A DNA stretch of 64,000 nucleotides from Pedobacter frigidisoli (GCF_004331675.1 NZ_SJSN01000004.1:126255-190254); one strand, 5' to 3'. Shown: positions 10,631-20,241, numbered from the stretch's first letter. Numbers and translations are program-made. Notes: generated from the letters alone by a model not told the origin.

Positions 10631-10825
10631 TTATTCCAAGCGTTTAATAATCAAGACTGTTTGATAATCACCAGCTCGTTTAAAATAGAAGTGAACTTCG
10701 CAATTGGATTTAAAAATCTCTATATCTGTAACTTCACCCAATACTCCATCGTATTCTAGAATGTCGCCAAGGCTAACTTTCTCAAGCTCGACTAATGGGC
10801 TACTTTGGCTTATTGATCTCCACAT
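10631..10825 (-). CDS. Possible small protein, 64 aa, unknown
   Basis: The reading frame encodes 64 residues with natural-looking composition (LGDILEYDG, GEVTDIEI, VHFYFKRAG) that suggests a small beta-barrel/SH3-like fold. The only in-frame ATG is at 10825. The open frame continues upstream to a stop at about 10911, and that extension also reads like protein (RFLGSVAIGIIIEN). It may therefore be the 3' part of a gene that lost its start, or use a non-ATG start. It lies between the FN3 gene (plus) and the DUF1080 gene (minus). Coding is uncertain and no function can be given. Confidence 0.4.
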   Translation of the reverse strand: MWRSISQSSPLVELEKVSLGDILEYDGVLGEVTDIEIFKSNCEVHFYFKRAGDYQTVLIIKRLE

Positions 10826-10922
10826 GGATTTTCGGTTTTCAATAATGATGCCTATTGCTACACTTCCTAAAAATCGGGTATTTTTACGGTATAGAAATGC
10901 GTTAACGTTTTTGAGTTAGCGC

Positions 10923-11621
10923 TTAAAGTTCGAATTCCTCAATTTTGATATTTCGGTAATATAATTCTGCACCTTCCGATTGAAGCAGTATTCTGCCATC
11001 GGATACACTTAACCTTTCGCCTTCGTTAACCACCACGCCGTTAACAATAAACTGGACTTTACCATTCATACAAATTAGCTCAAGTGCATTCCATTCTCCT
11101 TTTGGGCGTTCAGCATCTTTCTTTTTAGTAATCCTCGCATAATCCTTTGGCTGGGTTTGCAATCCATCAACATAGCCAGTTACATTGTCAATTAGCCAAA
11201 GATCACCAACATCGCCTTCCTGTATCTGAAACTCCGCAGACTTAGGCCAAATTCTATTATCATGCTCATTAACATAAAAACAAATTCCTGCATCTCTCCG
11301 ATCGTTTTCTCTTGGCGAAAACTTTTGCTCGCCCCATTTAAATTCAATTAATAGTCGGAAATTTTTATAACTTTTATTCGTAGCGATGTAACCAAATTCC
11401 TCACCAGTAACGTGAATAAGGCTATCTTTTACAGAGATTACATGCTTAGGATCATTATTTAAACCCCGCTTATCGATATATTTTGACCAGCCAACAAGAT
11501 CCTTTCCATTAAATAGAGGCTGTAGCTTATTTCTTTGAGCATATACAGAAATGCTGAAAAAAGATATTGTCAAAATAAAAAGTAATCGTTTGAAAATTTG
11601 TTGAATTTTTAAAATCATCAT
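10923..11621 (-). CDS. DUF1080 (3-keto-disaccharide hydrolase-like) exported protein
   Basis: The product has 232 residues with a signal peptide ending SVYAQ at about residue 29. The mature part begins LQPLFNGKDLVGW, the hallmark opening of DUF1080, a concanavalin-like beta-sandwich family now also named 3-keto-disaccharide hydrolase. Further family features are the FEFQIQEGDVGD-like segment (here AEFQIQEGD), a WNALELIC strand, and a C-terminal ILLQSEGAELYYRNI strand. It lies 111 bases downstream of a secreted FAD oxidoreductase on the same strand. Some family members cleave 3-keto-glycosides made by an oxidoreductase, so a pathway link is possible, but the substrate cannot be read from sequence. 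Confidence 0.85.
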   Translation of the reverse strand: MMILKIQQIFKRLLFILTISFFSISVYAQRNKLQPLFNGKDLVGWSKYIDKRGLNNDPKHVISVKDSLIHVTGEEFGYIATNKSYKNFRLLIEFKWGEQKFSPRENDRRDAGICFYVNEHDNRIWPKSAEFQIQEGDVGDLWLIDNVTGYVDGLQTQPKDYARITKKKDAERPKGEWNALELICMNGKVQFIVNGVVVNEGERLSVSDGRILLQSEGAELYYRNIKIEEFEL

Positions 11622-11732
11622 TATCTCGTTTTAATAATAGGGTAAGGTAACAAAACATATCTATCTCGCTACAAGCCAGAAACAATACAAATTATTATAA
11701 TGTAGCGCCGTCTAAATTTTTACGCTTTAATT

Positions 11733-13421
11733 CTAATTTGGCACTCCAAACCTGAGCAATTGCTTCTGTTTCAGTAGCAGGGCCTTTAGTTCTTTATAAT
11801 CTACCTCTTGCACCGATGTTTTTTTAGCTATGGCGAGCACTGCAGCTGTGGCAGCAGATTCTCCTAAAATCATAAAAACGGGCTCCATCCTTACCGAACC
11901 ATAGGCAATGTGCGATGCGGAAAGGCACACTGGAACCAAAAGGTTTGTACATTGCTGTTGCTTTGGAACGATAGCCCCATAGGAAATTCCATACGGCGCT
12001 GGCGCCTTCACCCCGATATCTCCCTCATTTTGAACAAAGCCTTCAGTAGTAATATACCTTTGTACATTATGCGAATCTAACGCATAAGAGCCCATGGCAA
12101 TGGGAAAAGGTACAGATCTTTTTCCTAGCACTTCATTTTCAGTCATCACATAATCAGATATCATGCGCCTTGCTTCTCGAACATAAATCTGATAGGGCCA
12201 ATTTTCATTATCCTTAAATTCATCCTTTGCAAGCCCCCAAGTATTTAGTTTTTGCTGGAGGTCTTTGGGCACTCTTTGGTCGGTGCACATAAAGTACATT
12301 AGCCCTTTCTGGTAATCTGCATGCGCCTTTATAATTTTATTTCTTTTTTCGTAAACAGCCTCAGGATAATCATAGTTCATCCCAATAAAATCTGTACTAA
12401 ACGGGCCGTGGTTGTTCGTATCAGTTTTGTGGTTGGGCAGTGGGTCATATTTATTAAAAAGTGCTCTCCATCCGCTATCAAATACACGGATCAGCAGTTC
12501 GTAATCTTGCGGATTATAACGATCGGGCTTTGGAAAAGCTATCCTATTTTCAGTTTTGTTGGTCAGGCACATCCTAAAACAGTAGGCTTGAAGCTTTTTG
12601 TCTTCCGCACCGTTAATTCCGATAGGCGTACTGTTAATCTCTGGGAGAAATCCGCTATTAGGATTCCCAGGGATTTTATAAGGATCTATGGCTTTTGCAA
12701 AATGGTGTTCATGCTGAAAAACCATTGCTTGCACACCGTTCCATGTTTCGCCGTAACGGCTATTTGGTTCTCTCCCTACATGATAGGTTATGCCAGCTGC
12801 TGCCATTAAGTCTCCTTCGTAGGTTGCATCTATAAACACCTTTCCCTGGAATTTTTCCCCATTAAGCATTGAGATTTCTGTAATCTTACCTGCTTTCATC
12901 TTCACACCAGATGCTCTATTAAGCCAACTATTTCTGAATACACGAATGTGGTTTTCCTTAACAAAATCCTCCATTACTTTTTCGGCAACATGAGGTTCAA
13001 AAATCCACATGGTTCGGTCTTTACCATCAATAGCGGGAGTTCCTTGTCCCTTGTTACCGTACTCACTTTTACGTTGCCATTTCCAAGCTGAATCTTGCTG
13101 ATAGTGGAGGTAGACACGGTGGTAAAATTCTCTAGCGAGACCTCCAATCACGCTCTTATTTCCTGTATCAGTAAATCCGAGACCAGAAGAAGAAAGCCCA
13201 CCTAGGTGATTATCGGGAGAAACCACGATCACTGAGCGGCCCATCTTTGTTACTTGCACCGCAGCGGTAATTGCAGCGGCAGTACCACCATAAATGATTA
13301 CATCAGCCTTTTGCGTTTTAACAATTGCTTGGGCAGCGGCATCTAAACCGACTGAGAATATTGCGATGGCGAGAATTATGAACTTTAAGGATGATCCGTA
13401 ATTTCGCTTAGAAATCATCAT
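11733..13421 (-). CDS. Secreted FAD-dependent oxidoreductase
   Basis: The product is a flavoprotein of the FAD_oxidored type. After a signal peptide ending DAAAQ comes the dinucleotide-binding strand ADVIIYGGTAAAI (a GxGxxG variant, YGGTAAA) and then the HLGGLSSSGLGFTD segment typical of the family. An acidic ATYEGDLMAAAG motif near the middle and a C-terminal SAATAAVLAI segment probably also contact FAD. The frame is open upstream to an ATG at 13532, but that adds 37 residues before the signal peptide, so I place the start at 13421 (next ATG 13418), with AGG nearby upstream. The DUF1080 gene follows on the same strand. Oxidation of a sugar or polyol is plausible; the substrate is unknown. 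Confidence 0.85.
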   Translation of the reverse strand: MMISKRNYGSSLKFIILAIAIFSVGLDAAAQAIVKTQKADVIIYGGTAAAITAAVQVTKMGRSVIVVSPDNHLGGLSSSGLGFTDTGNKSVIGGLAREFYHRVYLHYQQDSAWKWQRKSEYGNKGQGTPAIDGKDRTMWIFEPHVAEKVMEDFVKENHIRVFRNSWLNRASGVKMKAGKITEISMLNGEKFQGKVFIDATYEGDLMAAAGITYHVGREPNSRYGETWNGVQAMVFQHEHHFAKAIDPYKIPGNPNSGFLPEINSTPIGINGAEDKKLQAYCFRMCLTNKTENRIAFPKPDRYNPQDYELLIRVFDSGWRALFNKYDPLPNHKTDTNNHGPFSTDFIGMNYDYPEAVYEKRNKIIKAHADYQKGLMYFMCTDQRVPKDLQQKLNTWGLAKDEFKDNENWPYQIYVREARRMISDYVMTENEVLGKRSVPFPIAMGSYALDSHNVQRYITTEGFVQNEGDIGVKAPAPYGISYGAIVPKQQQCTNLLVPVCLSASHIAYGSVRMEPVFMILGESAATAAVLAIAKKTSVQEVDYKELKALLLKQKQLLRFGVPN

Positions 13422-13800
13422 TAAAAACCTAAGGCCATAAAGAATTAGCAATTGTACATGCTGCTGAATGGTTAAGGATTTTTTATCTCCATCCTTTAAA
13501 CCCTTACGCACTTTAATATTATTATTTGCCATATCTCTATGGTAAATATAATAAATTCTAGCTTAGTCATTACTCCTACCAATTACATCAATTTCATCAA
13601 ACTATTTATCGATTAGAGGAATTAGACAGCAGCAAAAAGAAGTTAATCATGAATTATTAACTATCCTAAACATAATCGATACAAACTTGATCTAATTTCA
13701 CGCAAAATAATTTTTGTGTGTTTTATAAAAGATAATTATCGAGAAAGGAAATCTGCAAAAATATTTTATCACTATCTTCGACGCCATCCGAATTAGACTT
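13422..13800. other. Divergent intergenic region, 379 bp
   Basis: The region separates the minus-strand oxidoreductase from the plus-strand acyltransferase and must hold both promoters. The part at 13422-13532 could instead be coding if the upstream ATG of the oxidoreductase is used. A -7-like TATCTTCG at 13773-13780 (one mismatch to TAnnTTTG) lies 20 bases before the acyltransferase start. Otherwise it is AT-rich with no repeat, RNA or ORF that I can support. Confidence 0.5.
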
Positions 13801-14883
13801 ATGAATCAAACCGTACCCGCATCCCTACTATCATCAAAACCGCATTTTGAAATTTTGGATGGCCTCCGTGGTTTAGCAGCTGTAGCCGTAGTGATTTTTC
13901 ACTTCATGGAAATTGCCGTACCAGATTATAAAGATAATTTTATTGCTCATGCTTACTTAGCTGTAGATTTTTTCTTTTGCCTTTCTGGCTTTGTGATTGC
14001 TTATGCTTATGACCAGAAACTAAAAAGCATAGGTTTAATAACTTTTTTAAAACTCAGACTTATCCGCCTGCATCCCTTGGTTATTATAGGCTCAATTATT
14101 GGGATTGTTGCGTTTGCGTTCGATCCGATGAGTAATCTTTTTGCTACCTATGAGGGTAAAAGTTTTTGGATGTTTGTTGCTTCTTGTTTAATGATCCCAT
14201 ATCCACTTGTTCATGAGCGGTATTTTAATTTCTTTCATTTAAACCCGCCAACATGGTCACTTTTTTGGGAATATGTAGCAAATCTTTTCTATGCTTTCTT
14301 TTTAATTAAGTTAAAAAATAAAACATTGTGGTTGCTTACAGCAATTGCTGCAATATTACTGGCGTATGAAGCTTATAAATCAGGCAACCTTTCTGTTGGC
14401 TGGGGTGGCGATAATTTCTTCGGAGGTGGGGCAAGAGTATTTTACTCATTCGTTGCAGGTATTTTAATTTATCGTTCCAACTGGAAGATCCCTTCAAAAC
14501 TCGGCTTTGCTTCGATCGGAATACTTTTAACATTGGTTTTTTTGATCCCTTACTCAGAAAAATTTAATTTCATAGTAGAGCCAGTAGTAGTTATATTTTT
14601 TCTTCCATTAGTTATTGCATTGGGCGCTGGGGCTAGCTCAATAAAAAAATCAACATGGATTTGCCGGTTCTCAGGCGAAATTTCTTATCCACTTTACATG
14701 GTACACTATCCTTTCATTTGGCTATTTATGAGTTATGTAGAAAGTAAAAAACCTATAATGAATGAGATGATTATTGTAATGGCGGTTGGTGTTGTGGCAT
14801 TAATCATATTCGCTTATTTAGTTCTCATCCTAGTTGATATTCCAATCCGCAAACAACTCAAAAAGAGAATGGAGGCCAGATAA
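13801..14883 (+). CDS. Acyltransferase 3 family integral membrane protein
   Basis: The product has 360 residues and the Acyltransferase_3 signature at the N-terminus: FEILDGLRGLAAVAVVIFH, with the conserved Arg in DGLRG and the His of the first membrane helix. It is followed by AVDFFFCLSGFVIAYAY and about ten membrane helices. The NPPTWSLFWEY segment near residue 145 is another family hallmark. These enzymes transfer O-acyl groups to sugars or exopolysaccharide from the cytoplasmic side. There is no neighbouring polysaccharide cluster, so the acceptor is unknown. The gene appears monocistronic, with a -7-like element 20 bases upstream. Confidence 0.9.
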   Translation: MNQTVPASLLSSKPHFEILDGLRGLAAVAVVIFHFMEIAVPDYKDNFIAHAYLAVDFFFCLSGFVIAYAYDQKLKSIGLITFLKLRLIRLHPLVIIGSIIGIVAFAFDPMSNLFATYEGKSFWMFVASCLMIPYPLVHERYFNFFHLNPPTWSLFWEYVANLFYAFFLIKLKNKTLWLLTAIAAILLAYEAYKSGNLSVGWGGDNFFGGGARVFYSFVAGILIYRSNWKIPSKLGFASIGILLTLVFLIPYSEKFNFIVEPVVVIFFLPLVIALGAGASSIKKSTWICRFSGEISYPLYMVHYPFIWLFMSYVESKKPIMNEMIIVMAVGVVALIIFAYLVLILVDIPIRKQLKKRMEAR

Positions 14884-15134
14884 AAAAGCTATTGTTTAGG
14901 TTTTAAAATTTAAATCGACAGTATTATATCACTGTCAAATTATTATTAGCGCCCTAGCTGATAACAGCAATAACTTCTACAGACATGACCATCTAAAGAA
15001 ATAATTTTCAAGATATTAAAAATATTTAAGCGTATAAATACCGGAATTTATAGCAATTTAAAATATTATATTTTACTTTTCATTGCAACATATTATATTC
15101 ACAACAATAAATCAAGTATTCAATGAGGGCGTAT

Positions 15135-15701
15135 CTATGGGATGATAGCGCCCTCTATTTTTCCCAATCTAGGTGCATTAGATTGGATTAAACATGAGCT
15201 TTTTCTCGCTATTAATTTAGAAATACGTATTCGATTATATTGCTGAAGCATGATAGGATAAAGATTATAAATGATGTTACCTATTAAAATTAGCACTGCC
15301 GCAGTATAGTTCTTGTTAATTACTGCCAACAAATCACTTAAGGCAAAGAACATTAGGCAGAAAAGATGAAATCGCTCATACATAGTTGTTTTATTCAGCA
15401 GCTTCTCGTAAGAATTCTTTTTTGTCATCTTATCAGTGTTCGGAGTTTGTCTATAAAAATTATTAACAACATCGCCATCTTGAACAAATCTTCGAACTAT
15501 CCGAATGCCAAATCGCTCATATAGTGCTCGGTTGATGCTGATTTGATATAAGCTTAATTTGAAACAAGCCATTACTAATCTTAACAAAATAAAAACAGAA
15601 AATAGCAAGGGATCCCAGTAAACATACCAATACCAAACGATGATGCTAAAACCTAATATTGTCCAGAAAATATTTATTAGCTGACTAAAAAAAACTTTCA
15701 T
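15135..15701 (-). CDS. CrtO-like membrane acyltransferase (glycosyl-diaponeurosporenoate acyltransferase family), tentative
   Basis: The product has 188 residues with about four membrane helices. The C-terminal half, with a FHLFCL helix and then NIIYNLYPIMLQQYNRIR, resembles the C-terminal core of the small CrtO acyltransferases, which acylate the glucosyl group of C30 carotenoids in staphylococci. Related proteins occur widely in Bacteroidota without a carotenoid cluster. None of the neighbours here is a carotenoid gene, so the true acceptor lipid is unknown. The N-terminal 80 residues are less conserved-looking. Single gene, minus strand, with 148 bp between its start and the end of the kinase gene. 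The family call is from motif memory. Confidence 0.55.
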   Translation of the reverse strand: MKVFFSQLINIFWTILGFSIIVWYWYVYWDPLLFSVFILLRLVMACFKLSLYQISINRALYERFGIRIVRRFVQDGDVVNNFYRQTPNTDKMTKKNSYEKLLNKTTMYERFHLFCLMFFALSDLLAVINKNYTAAVLILIGNIIYNLYPIMLQQYNRIRISKLIARKSSCLIQSNAPRLGKIEGAIIP

Positions 15702-15849
15702 CTGGATTAAAAATACAGTTTATGACTGGGGTATGAAGAATTGAGAAACCTACTTGACAAAAAAAAAAGATCAATATAGATGAAGTGTTTTAATATTTAT
15801 CATTCAAACAAATCTAATTGCTTCTAATTGTGGAGTTTTTAATATGTGA

Positions 15850-18800
15850 TTACAGTTCGTTGAGGTAAGTAGCAGGAAGTATAAGTACAGCGATGGTGCC
15901 TGATTTTCCATCCTCGATAACTTCCTTAATTTCAAAAGAAGCACTTGCGGCAGTAGTAAGTGCATTAATAGCCTCAATTCTTTCTTCAATACCTTTTATG
16001 GCTAACGACTTTTGTTTCAATAGGTTATTTACTTTTTGGCGTTTTGCCTTATCTAACCCAATTCCATTGTCTGTCACTGTAAACCGGACCACATCATCGT
16101 TTTGTGTAAGTGTTACCGTAACCAATCCATCAGCTTCCGGATAGTTTCTTAAACCATGATGAATAGCATTTTCTATCAATGGTTGAAACAACATAGGTGG
16201 TACAGATAGCCTGCTCATATCTATATGCTCATCATACCTAAAGCTAAAGGCGAATTGGTTGCTAAATCGAACGGCTTCCAATTCTGTGTACAACTTAATC
16301 GCTTTCCATTCTCTATCGGCTGGCACTAAACTTTGGGTAGAATTCTCGAGTACCAACCGACAAAGGCTGGCAAATTTTTGCACCATTAAACTGGCTTGCT
16401 TAGCATCATTATCAACAATAAAAGATTCTATTGAATTGAGGACATTGAAAATGAAATGCGGATTCATTTGAGCCCTTATTGCGGTTAATTCACTCTCTAC
16501 AAGTTTCTGTTTAAATAGTGATTCGGTGCGAATAAAATCGATCCTTTTTCGAACGATGAAAGTTATTATTGCTACAATAGTCAAGGCAACAAAAATCTCA
16601 AAAATTAAGGTTTCATACCAATGCGGCTGAACGGAAATGTGTATTTTTTCTTCTTTACTAAACACATTGTCATTATTACTTCCTTTGATAAATAAGGTGT
16701 AGCTACCCTCAGGTAGGCTCCCTAGAGCAATATCACCATTTTTAACACGCTGCCAATGAGCGTCGTTTCCAAATCGATAGTAATAATTGTTTTCTTGGGG
16801 TGCGGTGTAATTTGCCACTGAGAAATGAATGTTAATAAGCTTGGTACCAGGAGCAAGCGTTATGTTTGTTGCCCCGCCTTTAAAGCCTACCAATTGTTTT
16901 TTCCCATCTGCACTTACACTCATTAATACCACTTTCGGCACCATGGTATTTGTTTTTACCCGGTATGGATTAAAACGGGTTACGAAACCACTAAAACCTA
17001 GCAAAAAATTCCCTTGACTATCTTTTTCAAAAAAACCGTGCCCTTCATATTGAAAAGGCAAGCCGTTATTAATATTAAAAAAAGTGAATTTCTTTTTTCG
17101 ATCGTATTTTATTATGCCCTGTTGCGACGGTATCCATAAATTACCTAACGAATCCACCAAAATCCGTTTGAGGTAATTTTCTGGTAGCCCCATTTTTGAG
17201 TTAATCAATAAACCAGTTCCTGTAGTTTTATTAACTTTAACTAAACCAACATCAGATACTGCCCATATTGTATTGTCTTTATCTTGCGTTAAATCGGTAA
17301 CCCATGTAACGGTAACCTCCTTACCACTAATATCTCGCACCACAACTTTCTTAAACAAATCTTGTTTTGGTAAATAATAGCTAATGCCACGGGTTGCACC
17401 CACCCAAAGCACATCATTTTGATCGAGATAACACGCATATACCACTCCATCTATTTTTTTTCCATCGGGCCGGTAATTCTTTAAAAACCTACCTTTTATT
17501 GGGTCGAAAATATAAATCCCATTTTGTCGAGCCCTGAGCCAAAAAAGTCCATCCTTTCTTTTATATATTTTAGATATCGCAAGATTAGCTTTGTTGCTTA
17601 AATCTACATTAGGTAGAAAATAATGGTCGTATTTGTTCGAGGTTTTCTTAACCAAACCAGAATCGGTGCTAAACCATAAACTTCCTTTTGCATCTTTGTA
17701 AATGCTGTTAACCGATTTACTGAGGTTGCTTTTAGAAAATGCTGGTATCTTTTCAAAGTGCTCCTTTAGATTCCATTTTTGATCGTAAACATAAACTCCC
17801 TTTGCAAAGTATCCCGTAAGGTAAAATTTTCCATTTGCCTCCAACATGTTATTTGGTAAGCCAAAAAGCTTCGGGTTAATGAAGCCTGATTGCTGGTAAA
17901 GTGGAAGATTCTCGAAATTTTGTAAATAAGGATCAATGATATTGATTCCTTCATCTGTTGATAACCAAAGTCTATTCTGCTTATCTTTTGCGATGTGATA
18001 AATCGTGAAGCCTTTTAATGATGATGGATTTAAATTATCGAAACGATATTCCTTATAACGATTGCTTTTTAAATCTTGCAGAACAAAACCGCCTGCAGCA
18101 CCAATGCAAAGCCAATTTTGCTGCTCATTATCAGTCCATTCGGCAATATCAAAAATCTTGGTATCACGTTCCTTAAAAAGTGATGGGATTAATGTTTCAT
18201 AAATTTTGGAATCAGGCGCAAACTTTTTGATACCATCTCCAGTTGCACCCATATAAATTTTACCATTACTAGCTTGATGAAAGGCGGTATTGAGATTTGA
18301 GTTACCTTGACTATAAAGCTCTAATTTTTGTTCTTTTTCATTAACAAGATAAATACCAAAGGCACTTAGCGCCCAAATTCTATGTTTATTATCTTCCTTA
18401 ATTACAGTAAAGGTATTATGATAATGATTTGGATCTGGCAAATTAACAGCTGGGGCTGTATAGGTAATAAATTGCTTGGTTTTAAAGTTAAACCGTTGCA
18501 CACCGGCCCAAGTTGCCAACCATAATTGCCCCTTACTATCTAAAAAAGGATAACATTTTTCATTTGTAGACAAACTATTTTTATTGCCCTCTTGGTGGTG
18601 ATAATTTACAGATTTTCCAGTGTTTGGATCGAAGTGTGACAACCCATTTAATGTACCTAACCAGAGGTGGTTATCGCGATCGCCAACAATATACTCTATG
18701 GCATCATTAGCAATGGAAGTACTATCATCATCGTTATGATGATAAACCGCAACTCCCGTTCCATCGTACCTATTTAAGCCCTTAGAGGTTGCAATCCAAA

Positions 18801-18954
18801 CGATACCATTATTTGCAATGTAAACGCAACGGATGGCATTAGTGCTTAAGCCATCTTTTACGGTAAGTTGATTGAACTTTAAGGCAGGAAATTCTTGCGA
18901 GCTGGCAACCAGACCAAAAACCATCAAGGCAAAATAGATAAACCAACATTTCAT
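15850..18954 (-). CDS. Propeller-sensor histidine kinase, LytS type
   Basis: The product has 1034 residues. A signal peptide (about 1-20) precedes some 14 two-component-regulator propeller repeats with GxxRYD, W-A/IGT and GLxxYx motifs, to about residue 690. A Y_Y_Y domain follows (PQENNYYYRFG to about residue 765), then one membrane helix near 775-797. The cytoplasmic part is a His_kinase domain of the LytS/YehU type: phospho-acceptor H833 in NPHFIFN, the PPMLFQPLIENAIHHG N-box and the VTDNGIGL G-box. The periplasmic propeller should sense a ligand, often a carbohydrate in this phylum. The cognate LytTR regulator gene lies directly upstream, 63 bp away. Length and order are normal. Confidence 0.92.
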   Translation of the reverse strand: MKCWFIYFALMVFGLVASSQEFPALKFNQLTVKDGLSTNAIRCVYIANNGIVWIATSKGLNRYDGTGVAVYHHNDDDSTSIANDAIEYIVGDRDNHLWLGTLNGLSHFDPNTGKSVNYHHQEGNKNSLSTNEKCYPFLDSKGQLWLATWAGVQRFNFKTKQFITYTAPAVNLPDPNHYHNTFTVIKEDNKHRIWALSAFGIYLVNEKEQKLELYSQGNSNLNTAFHQASNGKIYMGATGDGIKKFAPDSKIYETLIPSLFKERDTKIFDIAEWTDNEQQNWLCIGAAGGFVLQDLKSNRYKEYRFDNLNPSSLKGFTIYHIAKDKQNRLWLSTDEGINIIDPYLQNFENLPLYQQSGFINPKLFGLPNNMLEANGKFYLTGYFAKGVYVYDQKWNLKEHFEKIPAFSKSNLSKSVNSIYKDAKGSLWFSTDSGLVKKTSNKYDHYFLPNVDLSNKANLAISKIYKRKDGLFWLRARQNGIYIFDPIKGRFLKNYRPDGKKIDGVVYACYLDQNDVLWVGATRGISYYLPKQDLFKKVVVRDISGKEVTVTWVTDLTQDKDNTIWAVSDVGLVKVNKTTGTGLLINSKMGLPENYLKRILVDSLGNLWIPSQQGIIKYDRKKKFTFFNINNGLPFQYEGHGFFEKDSQGNFLLGFSGFVTRFNPYRVKTNTMVPKVVLMSVSADGKKQLVGFKGGATNITLAPGTKLINIHFSVANYTAPQENNYYYRFGNDAHWQRVKNGDIALGSLPEGSYTLFIKGSNNDNVFSKEEKIHISVQPHWYETLIFEIFVALTIVAIITFIVRKRIDFIRTESLFKQKLVESELTAIRAQMNPHFIFNVLNSIESFIVDNDAKQASLMVQKFASLCRLVLENSTQSLVPADREWKAIKLYTELEAVRFSNQFAFSFRYDEHIDMSRLSVPPMLFQPLIENAIHHGLRNYPEADGLVTVTLTQNDDVVRFTVTDNGIGLDKAKRQKVNNLLKQKSLAIKGIEERIEAINALTTAASASFEIKEVIEDGKSGTIAVLILPATYLNEL

Positions 18955-19017
18955 GCCTAATATTATGATGCTTAATTGTTTTTTAAAAAGTTTAATTTAC
19001 TGATTCTCTTTGAGGTA

Positions 19018-19740
19018 CTAGAATAATCTTTTCATCAGTTCATCCTTTCTAAGTGAGGAAACTTCTACCTCTGCCCCATCAACAAACTCCAGTGTTCCGC
19101 CGTCTCCCTTTCTATATTTCACTACATAATCTAAATTGACAATTACCGATCGGTTAATGCGCATAAAATGTTCATCATCGAGCATGTTTTCATATTCCTT
19201 TAATGTTTTAGATACCACGATCTTTCTAGAATCTGCTAAGATAAACACACTGTAATTGCTCATGGCCTCTACCCTGGTAATGTTCGATCGTTCTACCAGA
19301 TAAACCCCTTCTGCTGTGTTTAGCGCCATTCGGTGACTTCCCAATTTCGCAACCTTTTCGTTCCTTACAACGGGTTTATCGGCAACACGCTTTCGCAGTC
19401 TTCCAACTGCCTTTTGCAATTCTTCCTGATCAACGGGCTTTAAAAGATAATCGACTGCACTTAAACGCAGCGCTTCGAGGGTATAATGATCAAAAGCAGT
19501 TGTAAAGATCACCTCAAAGCTAAAAGTGCCCAAACTTTCGAGGAATTGAAAACCATTTAAACCAGGCATTTCAACATCTAAAAAAAGAACATCTGGTTTT
19601 ATTTCCTCCATTGCAGCAAGTGCCAGTATTGGATCGTTAAAAACTGCCGAAACTGATAAAACCTCAGCAAATTCCTCAAGCTTATGACTTAATAATTTAC
19701 TGCCCCTAATCTCATCATCCAATATAACTGCTCTTAACAT
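19018..19740 (-). CDS. LytTR-family response regulator
   Basis: The product has 240 residues. The receiver domain has acidic residues D8-D9, phospho-acceptor D55 (FLDVEMPG), the TTAF segment and K103 in LKPV. A LytTR DNA-binding domain occupies about residues 140-238, with the characteristic EAMSNYSVF, KTLKEYE and HFMRINRSVIVNL motifs. It is the first gene of the minus-strand pair with the propeller kinase, so it is the cognate regulator. An imperfect direct repeat with 21-bp period lies about 195-230 bp upstream of its start and is a candidate binding site. Targets are otherwise unknown. Confidence 0.95.
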   Translation of the reverse strand: MLRAVILDDEIRGSKLLSHKLEEFAEVLSVSAVFNDPILALAAMEEIKPDVLFLDVEMPGLNGFQFLESLGTFSFEVIFTTAFDHYTLEALRLSAVDYLLKPVDQEELQKAVGRLRKRVADKPVVRNEKVAKLGSHRMALNTAEGVYLVERSNITRVEAMSNYSVFILADSRKIVVSKTLKEYENMLDDEHFMRINRSVIVNLDYVVKYRKGDGGTLEFVDGAEVEVSSLRKDELMKRLF

Positions 19741-20241
19741 TGTTTAGGATTTGGTCTTAAATTTCGTTTATTAAATCTGTCAATACAAATCATATTAAGG
19801 TTTAATTTAAATCACCTTTTTTGTTGCAATACCATTATTGATTTGAATGGAACCTGCATAACCCCCATCATGATTAAAGGTAAATAAGCATTAAAAAGAG
19901 TTTACATTTTTAGTAACCTAGCAGAATGTATGTTTAGATGAGTGAATGTATTATCTAAATGAGCGAATATAAATGGTATCGATTGGTAAAAAACAAATTG
20001 GATATTTTTAAAATCACTAAGAGTACCAGAAGAAGAAATTTAGTAAACGAATTGACTATTAAAATGCACTTACAACAGCTTACAGTCATTGCTTATTAAA
20101 TCTATATACGTAACCTATTTATGTAAAGTAAAAAACATACTAAGTTATAAGACAGATTCTTACCAAACTGTAAATTAAATTTAAGATATAGTAATTATTT
20201 GTAAGATATTTTTTATTTTCACATTAATTATACGCCCTAAC
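19741..20241. other. Divergent intergenic region, 501 bp
   Basis: The region separates the LytTR regulator (minus) from the acetyltransferase (plus). It is very AT-rich. The only structure I can support is the two-turn direct repeat at 19935-19971, listed separately. I see no ORF, tRNA or strong terminator; each promoter must be here, but no exact TAnnTTTG element is close to either start. Confidence 0.6.
19935..19971. promoter_or_regulatory. Candidate LytTR operator: 16-bp direct repeat, 21-bp period
   Basis: TAGATGAGTGAATGTA (19935-19950) is followed by TAAATGAGCGAATATA (19956-19971), with 13 of 16 positions identical. The repeat-to-repeat distance is exactly 21 bp, or two helical turns. 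LytTR regulators such as AgrA and AlgR are known to bind paired direct repeats of about 9 bp with this spacing. The site lies between the LytTR gene and the divergent acetyltransferase gene, so it could control either. Binding is inferred from spacing and location only. Confidence 0.45.

Noticed and set aside
10704..10919. Plus-strand open frame of 71 codons
   Set aside because: It overlaps the minus-strand small frame, which has more natural composition. No signal or motif is visible.
12321..12809. Plus-strand open frame of 162 codons opposite the FAD oxidoreductase
   Set aside because: It lies entirely antisense to a well-supported flavoprotein gene and its translation has no protein-like features.
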